Positions 33,492 to 41,091 of a stretch of 44,985 nt of DNA are shown here, one piece after another. Origin of the DNA: Nocardia tenerifensis NBRC 101015. Lineage in GTDB: Bacteria > Actinomycetota > Actinomycetes > Mycobacteriales > Mycobacteriaceae. Each line of letters starts with the position of its first letter. The stretch's first letter is position 1. The stretch is from positions 1 through 44,985 of the forward strand of contig NZ_BAGH01000601.1 in the NCBI RefSeq assembly GCF_000308715.1, in the 5' to 3' direction. The translations under genes were made by a program, and so were the position numbers. The notes below the pieces were generated by a model that worked only from the letters and a program-made list of their open reading frames with translations, was not told the DNA's origin and made no database searches.

Positions 33492-34349
33492 GTGCGACCG
33501 AGTGTTTTGGAGCCCGAGTGGGATTTCGCGGGCACGACCGCGGGGCCGCTCGGCGCCGCGATGATCGGTTATCGCGACGCGGGCGGCGCGGGGCTGGATC
33601 TTCGGGTCGCCGGGACGTCGGCGATCACCGTGGTGATCGGCTTCGGGGATCGGGAGGTGATGGTCGACGACGCGCTCGGGCGGCGCACGCTCGGCGGTTT
33701 CGTCGCGGGACTTCCCATGGACGCCATGCGCGTGCGCAGCGAGCGGGCGGAGTGCGTGGAGATCAGGGTGTCGCCGGTGCGGGCGTACTCGCTGCTGGGG
33801 GTCGCGCCGAGCGAGCTGGGCCACGGCGTCGTCTCGCTGGACGATCTGTGGGGTCCACGGGCCCAGCGCCTGCGCGAGCAACTCGCGACCGCGCGGAACT
33901 GGGACGAGCGGTTCGCGTTGACGAAATCCTTTCTGGCGCAGGGCGACCGGCCGACGCACAGCCCCGATCCGGAGGTGCTGGCCGGCTGGCATCGCATCCT
34001 CGCCTCGCACGGACAGGTGCGGATCGGCGCGCTCGCCGACACCGTCGGATGGAGCCACAAGCGGCTGCTGGCGCGGTTCGAGTCCCAGATCGGGCTGACG
34101 CCCAAGCGGGCGGCGATGCTGGTCCGATTCCGGCACGCGGTCGACGGACTGCTCGCGGGCCTGCCCGCCGCGGACGTCGCGGTGGACTGCGGGTACACCG
34201 ATCAGGCGCACCTGTGCCGCGACGTGTCGGCCTTCGCCGACCACACGCCGGGCGCCTTGCAGACGGAGTACCTGTCGGCCATCGCCCAGCACCGGTACCG
34301 GGCGTGGGGGAAATTTTTCCAATACCGGGCGGGGACCGCCGGTCGATAG
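33492..34349 (+). CDS. AraC-family transcriptional regulator
   Basis: Regulator of 285 aa starting at GTG 33492. The C-terminal AraC DNA-binding domain has two helix-turn-helix units: VRIGALADTVGWSHKRLLARFESQIGLTPKR and AADVAVDCGYTDQAHLCRDVSAFADHTPGAL, the second being the conserved AraC signature. The N-terminal ~170 residues form a cupin-like sensing domain of the type in actinobacterial HTH regulators (GGFVAGLPMDAMRVRSERAECVEIRVSP). It is separated by 44 bp from a serine hydrolase gene on the same strand, a likely target. The divergent hemerythrin gene is the other candidate. Confidence 0.93.
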   Translation: MRPSVLEPEWDFAGTTAGPLGAAMIGYRDAGGAGLDLRVAGTSAITVVIGFGDREVMVDDALGRRTLGGFVAGLPMDAMRVRSERAECVEIRVSPVRAYSLLGVAPSELGHGVVSLDDLWGPRAQRLREQLATARNWDERFALTKSFLAQGDRPTHSPDPEVLAGWHRILASHGQVRIGALADTVGWSHKRLLARFESQIGLTPKRAAMLVRFRHAVDGLLAGLPAADVAVDCGYTDQAHLCRDVSAFADHTPGALQTEYLSAIAQHRYRAWGKFFQYRAGTAGR

Positions 34350-34393
34350 TGGTGGCACACCCGTCACCCGTCGACAGTGAGAGGACACCCGCC

Positions 34394-35506
34394 GTGCCCC
34401 TCGACCCCGCGAAACTACAGACCGCCCTGGATACCCTGCATCGCGCAGGCCTGCCCGGCGTGTTCGCCGAAGTGCGCGACGGCGACCAAAGCTGGTGTGG
34501 CGCTGCCGGAGTCGCCGACGTCGCCATCGGCCGCCCCGTCACGGCCGATATGCGGCACCGCGTCGGGAGCATCACCAAGGCGTTCACGGCCGCGGCCGTG
34601 CTGCACCAGGTCGACAACGGCGAGATAGACCTCGATACTTCTCTCGACTATTACCTGCCCAATGTTGTTCCGGGCGAGCGCGGTTCGGCGATCACGATCC
34701 GAATGCTGATCAACCACACCAGTGGCCTCGCCGAGTATCTGCCCTACGCCTACCCGTCCTTCGCGGCGTTGCCCGACGTGGCGAAGACGACGCCGGACAG
34801 CCTGGAGGACAACAGGTTCACGCGGTTCGACCCGCTCGAACTGATCGCTCTCGGAGTCCGCGCGCCGGCCACGGGTGCCCCGGGCAATACGCCGGGCGTG
34901 TACTCGAACACCAATTACCTACTCCTGTGCCGACTTCTGGAGTCGGTGACCGGCGCCTCGGCCGAGCAGTGCATCACCCGCGACGTCATCGAGCGCGCCG
35001 GACTGCGCGACACCGGGCTCCCCGCCGGTCCGTACATCATCGGTCCCCATTCGCTGCACTACGAGACCTGGTTCGGCATGATCGACCCGCCGCGCGACTT
35101 CAGCGTCTTCGACATGTCCTGGGTCGGCCCCGCGGCCTCGCTGGTCTCGACCGTCGCCGACCTGAACCGCTTCTTCGGCCTGCTGCTGGCCGGCGAGATC
35201 GTCAGCCACGCCGCGCTGACGCAGATGCAACGCACCGTCCCGGTCATATCGTTCGAGGGGAAGCGGATCGAGTACGGGCTCGGCCTGCACCGAACGGAGA
35301 TTCCCGGCCTCGGCGTCTGCTGGGGGCACGACGGCTCGGTGTGGGGCGGCGGCGCGATCTCCCTCACCAGCGCCGACGGCCGACGACAGGTATCCGTCGC
35401 CCTGAACCTGCAGCGCTGGAACACCCTCGACCCCAACGGAAGACCCCAGCCCCACCCCATCGACCACGCCCTCCAAGCATTCACCCGGCTGGCCCTGCTC
35501 GGCTGA
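34394..35506 (+). CDS. Class C beta-lactamase-like serine hydrolase
   Basis: Serine hydrolase of 370 aa from GTG 34394. The family's three motifs are in order: the SxxK nucleophile HRVGSITKAFTAA, the YxN motif GVYSNTNYLLL, and the HxG-type third motif CWGHDGSVWGGG. No signal peptide is visible at this start, so it is probably a cytoplasmic esterase or peptidase rather than a secreted beta-lactamase or D,D-peptidase. The upstream AraC gene (44 bp away) probably controls it. Length and motifs are normal for EstB/penicillin-binding-protein-like hydrolases. Confidence 0.9.
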   Translation: MPLDPAKLQTALDTLHRAGLPGVFAEVRDGDQSWCGAAGVADVAIGRPVTADMRHRVGSITKAFTAAAVLHQVDNGEIDLDTSLDYYLPNVVPGERGSAITIRMLINHTSGLAEYLPYAYPSFAALPDVAKTTPDSLEDNRFTRFDPLELIALGVRAPATGAPGNTPGVYSNTNYLLLCRLLESVTGASAEQCITRDVIERAGLRDTGLPAGPYIIGPHSLHYETWFGMIDPPRDFSVFDMSWVGPAASLVSTVADLNRFFGLLLAGEIVSHAALTQMQRTVPVISFEGKRIEYGLGLHRTEIPGLGVCWGHDGSVWGGGAISLTSADGRRQVSVALNLQRWNTLDPNGRPQPHPIDHALQAFTRLALLG

Positions 35507-35527
35507 AAGCCTGGTCGTTCCAACGTG

Positions 35528-35539
35528 TTAAGTGCTTAA
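35528..35539. promoter_or_regulatory. Short AT-rich palindrome before the GNAT gene
   Basis: TTAAG and CTTAA flank TG, nine bases before the GTG start of the acetyltransferase. The AT-rich symmetric block may be part of a promoter or a MarR-type half-site. Evidence is limited to its symmetry and location. Confidence 0.3.
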
Positions 35540-35548
35540 GCTGGGATC

Positions 35549-36088
35549 GTGTACACGGACTTCCCGGAAAGCCTTGTGACCGAACGCCTCCGGCTGCGGC
35601 CCTGGCTCCCCTCGGACGCCGAAGCACACCGGGAATTGTGGCTCGAGCGAGATCCTCGCGCCCGTCGCCGAATCGACGCATCCGGCCGCCCGACGGTCGA
35701 GGATATGCGCGGCTGGGCCGTGGCCAACCCCCGCGGCGCCGAACCCGGCCTCGCCCTGCTCCCCATCGAATTACGCGACAGCGGCGAGTTCATCGGCTAC
35801 TGCGGCTTGATCGTCGGCCAAGGCTCCTACGACGAGCCCGAACTCGCCTACGAACTAGCCCAGCGAGCCCACGGCCACGGCTACGCCACCGAAGCGGCCC
35901 GCGCCGTCGTCGCCGCGGCCGCCCGCACCGGCCGACGACGGTTATGGGCGACAGTCCGTGAATGGAACACCCCCTCGTTCCGAGTGCTGGAGAAGCTCGA
36001 TTTCTACCACAGCGGACGCGTCACCCCGGATCCCGTTCGCGGCGATTCGATTTGGATGACGCGCGTTCTGGATCAGCCGTTGACATAG
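35549..36088 (+). CDS. GNAT-family N-acetyltransferase (RimJ/RimL-like)
   Basis: Acetyl-CoA-dependent acetyltransferase of 179 aa. The RimJ/L branch is indicated by the start VTERLRLRPWLPSDAEAHREL, the middle GEFIGYCGLIVGQ and ELAYELAQRAHGHGYATEAARAVV (acetyl-CoA pyrophosphate loop), and the C-terminal REWNTPSFRVLEKLDFYHSG. The start is a GTG without a clear ribosome-binding site, so it may be leaderless. The acceptor substrate is unknown. It stands alone between the serine hydrolase and the second alpha/beta hydrolase. Confidence 0.92.
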   Translation: MYTDFPESLVTERLRLRPWLPSDAEAHRELWLERDPRARRRIDASGRPTVEDMRGWAVANPRGAEPGLALLPIELRDSGEFIGYCGLIVGQGSYDEPELAYELAQRAHGHGYATEAARAVVAAAARTGRRRLWATVREWNTPSFRVLEKLDFYHSGRVTPDPVRGDSIWMTRVLDQPLT

Positions 36089-36097
36089 CGGCGAGGT

Positions 36098-36136
36098 GTC
36101 AGCGCGCATGTCAGGTTTGCGTCAGGCCGGTGTCAG
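36098..36136 (+). promoter_or_regulatory. Four phased GTCAG direct repeats upstream of hydrolase gene
   Basis: GTCAG occurs at 36098, 36110, 36121 and 36132, spacing 12, 11 and 11 bases, three of them as GTCAGG. One repeat per helical turn on one DNA face is the pattern bound by OmpR/PhoB-type response regulators and SARPs. The block ends 22 bases before the ATG at 36159, so it covers the expected promoter. Confidence 0.65.
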
Positions 36137-36158
36137 GCGTTGTGGCGACAGTAGTTTC

Positions 36159-36989
36159 ATGAACAACACAGCGATTGCCGATCACCGTCAGAACAACACC
36201 GACTCAGCTTGGACCGGCATGGTGGAGGTCGATGACACCGCCTTGGCCGTGACCGATACCGGCGGGCCCGGCATTCCCGTGCTCTACCTGAACGGAGCCT
36301 ATGCCAGTCAGCGGGCGTGGCGGCGGGTGCTGGCCGAGCTCGGCGACGGCTACCGGCACATCACCTTCGACGAGCGGGCTCGCGGCAAGTCCAAGCGGTC
36401 GGCCGATTACTCGTTCGAGGCGTCTCTGCGCGACGTCGACGCGGTCCTCGCCGCGCGGGGCGTCGAGCGGGCGCTGTTGGTCGGGTGGTCTTATGGCGGA
36501 ATCGTGTCCTGGCACTGGGCCGATCGCCACCCCGACCGCGTGCTCGGCCTGGTGACCGTGGACTCCGCGCCGTACGGGTTGACCGGCGAGGAAGGCCGGG
36601 AGCGGATTCGGAAGCTGTTCCACCGCATGCGTTTCGTCCTCCCGCTGGTGCGCCCGCTCGGCCTGGCCGCCCGGATGAGCGCCGCCCAGCACGCCGAGGT
36701 CGGCATCGACGCCAACGAGTTCGCCGCGGCCGGTGCGCCGGTCCTGCTGGGCCTGACCTGCCCGGTGCGGTTCGTCCTCGCCACGGGTGACAGCCTCGGC
36801 AGCGAACCCGGGGAGATGGAACAGCTGCGCACCTCGCTCGATCCGGTGCTCGCCGGCAATCCGAACGTGAAGGTGAGCGCCAAGGTCGCGAGCAACCACT
36901 CGCACATCCTGCGCAAGGACTTTCGCGCCGTCGCCGAGGCCGTACGGGAGACCGCGGCGGCGGTCGAGCAGCAGGGTGCGGCGAGCTGA
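36159..36989 (+). CDS. Alpha/beta hydrolase (Ser nucleophile)
   Basis: Hydrolase of 276 aa. VLYLNGAYASQRAWRRVLAELG gives the oxyanion strand (N-G instead of the usual H-G). The nucleophile elbow is ALLVGWSYGGIVSWHWAD (GxSxG), RFVLATGDSLGSEPGEME contains the acid region, and ASNHSHILRKDFRAVAEAV the catalytic His. No signal peptide. Start ATG 36159 is followed by an unusually Asn/Thr-rich N-terminus (MNNTAIADHRQNNTDS). A repeat block typical of response-regulator sites is directly upstream, so unlike its neighbours this gene appears to be controlled by a two-component or SARP-type activator. The substrate is unknown. Confidence 0.9.
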   Translation: MNNTAIADHRQNNTDSAWTGMVEVDDTALAVTDTGGPGIPVLYLNGAYASQRAWRRVLAELGDGYRHITFDERARGKSKRSADYSFEASLRDVDAVLAARGVERALLVGWSYGGIVSWHWADRHPDRVLGLVTVDSAPYGLTGEEGRERIRKLFHRMRFVLPLVRPLGLAARMSAAQHAEVGIDANEFAAAGAPVLLGLTCPVRFVLATGDSLGSEPGEMEQLRTSLDPVLAGNPNVKVSAKVASNHSHILRKDFRAVAEAVRETAAAVEQQGAAS

Positions 36990-37028
36990 ACGATCGAGGT
37001 CCGGTCCCGCCTCCCCCTGACGCTCCGG

Positions 37029-37811
37029 TCAGCTCAGGACGGTCTTGCCCGACCGTCCTTCCGGCGCTTCCCCAGCGGCCACTGTGTTGTGCAGCGTGCC
37101 GATGCCGGAGATCTCGACCTCGACGGGATCACCGGGCAGCATCGGCCCGACTCCGGCGGGGCTTCCGGTGAGGAGGACATCGCCCGGTTCGAGGGTGAAC
37201 CAGCGGGTGACGAAGGCGAGTAGGGCATCTACGCCGAACACCATGTCGGAGGTCGGGGCCGATTGGACGACCTGGCCGCCGAGCCGGGTGGTGATCCGCA
37301 AGGCCGACGGGTCGGGGATCTCGGTCTCGATCCACGGCCCCAAGGGGCAGAAGGTGTCCGCGCTCTTCGCGCGGGCCCACTGACCGTCGGCCCGCCAATC
37401 GTCGGCGGTGACATCGTTCGCGCAGGTGTAGCCGAGGACGAAGTCGGCGGCGCGGTCGGCCGGAACATCACGGGCCGTGCGGCCGATGACGACCGCCAAC
37501 TCTCCCTCGTACTCCAGCCGCCGCACCTCGGCGGGCCGCCGTATCTCCGCGCCGGGACCCGCAATCGCGTTGGGAGACTTGAGAAATAGCGACGGCTGGC
37601 GCGGCCAAACGCGACCCTTCTCGATGATCTGCCCCGCATAGTTGCTGCCCGCGCACACGATGGTGCGGGGCTCGCACGGCGCGAGCAGCGTCAGCTCCGA
37701 CAACCGCCCCACCTCCGCCCCGGGCTCGCTGTCGCGCAGTTCACGCACAGCATCCCCGACTAGAACGCCGCGCCCGACCCGTCCGTCGAGCGCGTACCGG
37801 ACGATACGCAT
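37029..37811 (-). CDS. Fumarylacetoacetate hydrolase (FAH) family protein
   Basis: Metal-dependent C-C hydrolase, hydratase or decarboxylase of 260 aa. The FAH domain shows VCAGSNYAGQIIEKG, SLFLKSPNAIAGPG, the metal ligands in RLEYEGELAVVIGR (E-x-E), VLGYTCANDVTADDW, KSADTFCPLGPWI, and the C-terminal LEPGDVLLTGSPAGVGPMLPGD. It starts at ATG 37811, eight bases after the stop of the upstream FAD/Fe-S gene, so the two are co-transcribed. Members act on acylpyruvates or 2-hydroxy-hepta-dienoates, or decarboxylate oxaloacetate. With a 2-hydroxyacid dehydrogenase beside it, an acylpyruvate or oxo-acid produced by that enzyme is the likely substrate (inference). Ureidoglycolate lyase is an alternative annotation for this family. 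Confidence 0.92.
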   Translation of the reverse strand: MRIVRYALDGRVGRGVLVGDAVRELRDSEPGAEVGRLSELTLLAPCEPRTIVCAGSNYAGQIIEKGRVWPRQPSLFLKSPNAIAGPGAEIRRPAEVRRLEYEGELAVVIGRTARDVPADRAADFVLGYTCANDVTADDWRADGQWARAKSADTFCPLGPWIETEIPDPSALRITTRLGGQVVQSAPTSDMVFGVDALLAFVTRWFTLEPGDVLLTGSPAGVGPMLPGDPVEVEISGIGTLHNTVAAGEAPEGRSGKTVLS

Positions 37812-37819
37812 CGCGTCTC

Positions 37820-40747
37820 CTACTCGGTCCCGGCCAGTGCCTCGCGCACCAGCTCGACAGGGTGCCACGCCGTCCGGCCCGCCCCGTGAAAGATCTGCTG
37901 ACGGCACGAGACACCGGTCGCGGCCACGATCGTGTCGTCCGGCTCCGCCGCCAGGGCCGGGAAAAGCCGGTCTCCCCCCACGGTCATCGACATCTCGTAG
38001 TGTTCGGACTCGAACCCGAACGAGCCCGCCATCCCGCAGCATCCGGAGTCGATCTCCACCACCTCCGCTCCGGGAATCCGGCGCAGCAACGCCATGGTTG
38101 CCGCCGTCCCGACCTCCGCCTTCTGATGGCAGTGCCCGTGGAACACGATCCGCCGGCCCGCGAACGGCGAGTCGGCCCGCAGCGTCAAGCGCCCAGCGTC
38201 GATCGCCTCGACGAGCAACTCTTCCACCTGCCTGACCCGCTCCGCCACCGCCCGCACCGACTCGGAATCCGGTAGCAGCGCGGCATGTTCGTCGCGCAGC
38301 ATGAACAGACACGACGGCTCGCACCCGACAATCGGTGAGCCAGACGTGGTCTCGTCCGCAAGCGCGCGAATCAGCACGGACGCCTTGCGTTTCGCGTCCT
38401 CGAGCAGCCCCTTGGACATGCTCGACCGCCCACAGCATCCCCCGCTCGCGAGCTCGACCCGCCAGCCCGCCCGCTCCAGCAGCTCGATGGCCGCCACCCC
38501 GATGTGCGGCTCGGTGTAGGTGGTGAACGAATCGGCGAGCCAGTTGACCGTGCCGAGCGGCGCCGCGAGCACATTCTCCCTGCGCCGGAACCACCGAACC
38601 AGATTGACCCGCTGGAACACCGGCAGCGGCCGAGCCGCCGTGATGCCGAGCGTCCGGTCCATCATCCGCCGGGCGAAGCCATTGCGCCCCGGCATATTCG
38701 ACAGCGGAGCCGTCGCCGAACCGAGCCGATTCAACAGTCGAATGGACCCGAAAGCCCTGGACCGCAAGGGAGTTCCGTGGATCTCGTTGTGGTGCGCCAG
38801 CGTCTCGGCCTTGAGCGAGGCCATGTCCACGCTCATCGGGCACTCGCTCTTGCACGCCTTGCACATCAGGCACAGGTCGAGGATCTCGTGCAGCCGCTCC
38901 CCGCCGAGCGCGGCGTGCGGATCGGGTTCGGACAGCGCCTTGACCAGCGCGTTGGCCCGGCCGCGGGTGGCGTGCTCCTCGTTCTTGGTCGCGATGTAGG
39001 ACGGACACATCACACCGGAGGTGGACTTGCGGCACAGGCCGATGTTCATGCAGCGATCCGCCGCCCCGCGCATCCCGCCGACGACCTCGAACCGCAGCGC
39101 CGTCGTCAGCGGCGGCGCGGGCGGCAGCGCGTCCCGGTCGCGCAGATTCTCGGTCATCGGCGGCGCGTCGACGATCTTGCCCGGGTTCATGATGTTGCCG
39201 GGATCGAAGAGCCGCTTGACCTTTCGCATGGCCTCGTACAGTTCGTCGCCGAAGATCTCCCGGTTGAACTCGCTGCGCGCGAGGCCGTCGCCGTGCTCGC
39301 TGGAGTTCACCCCGCCGTACTCGGCGACCAGATCCTTGATCGCCTCGGCGACCGTCCGCATCTTCACCACCTGGTCCGGGTCGGTCAGGTCGACGAACGG
39401 ACGGATGTGCAGGCAGCCCACCGAGCAGTGCCCGTAGAAGCCCGCCTCCATCTCGTGCGCGTCGAGAATCTCCTTGAACCGCTTGGTGTATGCGGCCAGA
39501 TGCGCTGGGTCGACGGCGGTGTCCTCCACGAAGGCGAGCGGGCGGCGGGTGCCCTCGCCCGCGGCCATCAGCAGGCCGAGGCTGGACTTGCGGACCTTGA
39601 GCAGCGCGGTCTGATCCGCGGCGGTGACCGCGCGCAGCGTGTGATAGCCGTGCCCGTTCTGCCGCCACAGCCGGTCGAGGCGGTCCAGATCCGCGACCAA
39701 CCGCTCCTCGTCGTCGCCGCTGAACGAGACGAAAAGCAATGCGCCAGGGTCACCTACGAGAATGTTGCCGAGCTCGGCGTACTCGATCTTCCGCCGGGAC
39801 AGCTCGAGAATCGTCCGGTCCATCAGCTCGACCTGGTGCGGTTCGCAACTCAGCGCGTCGGTGGTGGCCGCGATGGCGGCGACGGTGTCGGTGAAGTGCC
39901 CGACCGCGTACACCGTGCGGGCCGGTTTGGGCACCAGGTCCACCAGCGCGTGGGTGGCGATCACCAGCGTGCCCTCCGCGCCGACCACGAATTTCGCCAG
40001 GTCGAACGGCTTGTCCGCGCCGAACCCGACCAGCCGATCGAGCCGATAGCCGCAGGCGCGCCGCCAGAACGCGGGCATCCCGGACTTGATCGTCGCCTCC
40101 TCGGCGATCACCAGCTCCGGAAGTTCTTGATAGATACGTCCTTCCAACGTCTGGGCGGTCGCGCGGCGCTTCCGCTCGGCCTCGTCGACCGGCTCCAATC
40201 TGGCGCGCGATCCGTCGGCGAGCACCACGTCCAAGGCCCGGACGTGATCGATCGTCATCCCGTAGGTCCGGGAACCGCTTCCGGCGGAGTTGTTTCCGAT
40301 CATCCCGCCGATGGTCGCGCGGTTGCTCGTCGAGGTGTCCGGGCCGAACATCAGCCCGTGCGCGGCCGCGGCCTGGTTGAGTTGATCCTGCACCACCCCG
40401 ACCTCCACCAGCGCGGTGCCCGCCACCGGGTCGAGCTCCAGGATCCGGTTCATGTGCCGGGACAGGTCGAGTACCAGGCCGGGGCCGACGGTCTGCCCGG
40501 CAAGGCTGGTGCCCGCGCCGCGCGGCACGACGGGCACGCCGAGCTCGGCGGCCGCCCGGACCGCCGCAGCGACGTCGTCCGCGTGGCGTGGAAACGCCAC
40601 GCCCAGTGGGGTTATCGAGTACATGCTGGCGTCGCGGGAGAAGAGGTGGCGGCTGTACTCGTCGAAGGCCACCTCGCCGTCCATCGTCGCGCGGAGCGTG
40701 GTCTCCAAGCGGGTGGCGGTGGATGTGTCGGTCGTGGGTAGGTTCAT
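37820..40747 (-). CDS. FAD-linked D-2-hydroxyacid dehydrogenase fused to Fe-S (GlcF-like) domain
   Basis: Large fusion of 975 aa. ATG 40747 (MNLPTTDTSTATR), with AAGGAC upstream, is chosen; the frame stays open to 40903 but that part is the repeat array. Residues ~25-280 are the PCMH-type FAD domain (VVPRGAGTSLAGQTVGPGLVLD, SNRATIGGMIGNNSAGS) and ~280-560 the FAD-oxidase C domain (HCSVGCLHIRPFVDL, SEHGDGLARSEFNREIFG). The rest is GlcF-like: cluster ligands CMNIGLCRK...MCPSY and CLMCKACKSECP, then two Cys-rich CCG modules (GGCCGRSS, SGCCGMAGSFG). This DLD/GlcD-GlcF organisation oxidises D-lactate, glycolate or D-2-hydroxyglutarate and passes electrons to the respiratory chain. It is followed by the FAH gene after 8 bp. 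Confidence 0.93.
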   Translation of the reverse strand: MNLPTTDTSTATRLETTLRATMDGEVAFDEYSRHLFSRDASMYSITPLGVAFPRHADDVAAAVRAAAELGVPVVPRGAGTSLAGQTVGPGLVLDLSRHMNRILELDPVAGTALVEVGVVQDQLNQAAAAHGLMFGPDTSTSNRATIGGMIGNNSAGSGSRTYGMTIDHVRALDVVLADGSRARLEPVDEAERKRRATAQTLEGRIYQELPELVIAEEATIKSGMPAFWRRACGYRLDRLVGFGADKPFDLAKFVVGAEGTLVIATHALVDLVPKPARTVYAVGHFTDTVAAIAATTDALSCEPHQVELMDRTILELSRRKIEYAELGNILVGDPGALLFVSFSGDDEERLVADLDRLDRLWRQNGHGYHTLRAVTAADQTALLKVRKSSLGLLMAAGEGTRRPLAFVEDTAVDPAHLAAYTKRFKEILDAHEMEAGFYGHCSVGCLHIRPFVDLTDPDQVVKMRTVAEAIKDLVAEYGGVNSSEHGDGLARSEFNREIFGDELYEAMRKVKRLFDPGNIMNPGKIVDAPPMTENLRDRDALPPAPPLTTALRFEVVGGMRGAADRCMNIGLCRKSTSGVMCPSYIATKNEEHATRGRANALVKALSEPDPHAALGGERLHEILDLCLMCKACKSECPMSVDMASLKAETLAHHNEIHGTPLRSRAFGSIRLLNRLGSATAPLSNMPGRNGFARRMMDRTLGITAARPLPVFQRVNLVRWFRRRENVLAAPLGTVNWLADSFTTYTEPHIGVAAIELLERAGWRVELASGGCCGRSSMSKGLLEDAKRKASVLIRALADETTSGSPIVGCEPSCLFMLRDEHAALLPDSESVRAVAERVRQVEELLVEAIDAGRLTLRADSPFAGRRIVFHGHCHQKAEVGTAATMALLRRIPGAEVVEIDSGCCGMAGSFGFESEHYEMSMTVGGDRLFPALAAEPDDTIVAATGVSCRQQIFHGAGRTAWHPVELVREALAGTE

Positions 40748-40810
40748 GAGAGTCCTTGTGGTCCGGGAAGATTCGTGGCGGCGAGCCTGCGGCCGACCCG
40801 CTGCGCGAGT

Positions 40811-41091
40811 CGGCCGTCGCCTTCGGGCGACAGGTGCTGCCGTCTGGCGAGAGGTTTCGCCGTCTGGCGAGGGGTGCAGCCATCCGGCGAGCAGTTCCGC
40901 CATCAGGCGAGAGGCGCAGCCATCCGGCGAGCAGTTCCGCCATCAGGCGAGAGGCGCAGCCATCCGGCGAGCAGTTCCGCCATCAGGCGACGGGCGCAGC
41001 CATCCGGCGAGCAGTTCCGCCATCAGGCGACGGGGCTCAGCCGTCAGGCGAAAAGTGCTGCGCTCCGGCGAGAGCCATCAGCGTCAGGCGA
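40811..41091. repeat. Array of fourteen ~20-bp repeats, each a small dyad
   Basis: GGCGA recurs at 40826, 40846, 40866 and every 20 bp to 41026, then at 41047, 41067 and 41087 (one 21-bp step). Read on the minus strand each unit begins TCGCC, and most continue NGA(T/C/A)GGC, so GCC and GGC flank a four-base NGAN loop; several have the full CGCC/GGCG arms. The centre alternates two unit types (40-bp higher period; one type identical in four copies), while outer units are diverged. The array fills the gap between the MFS gene and the FAD/Fe-S gene, and its first unit includes the MFS stop codon. The 20-bp step is not a multiple of three, so it is not a coding repeat. It could be a phased protein-binding array or an RNA hairpin string. 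Confidence 0.9.

Noticed and set aside
40748..40903. N-terminal extension of the FAD/Fe-S dehydrogenase into the array
   Set aside because: The extension is translated repeat without family similarity. ATG 40747 has a ribosome-binding site and the conserved domain follows it.
40811..41091. CRISPR array
   Set aside because: Units are contiguous, 20 bp long and alternate between two near-identical forms. There are no unique spacers, and no cas gene was seen.
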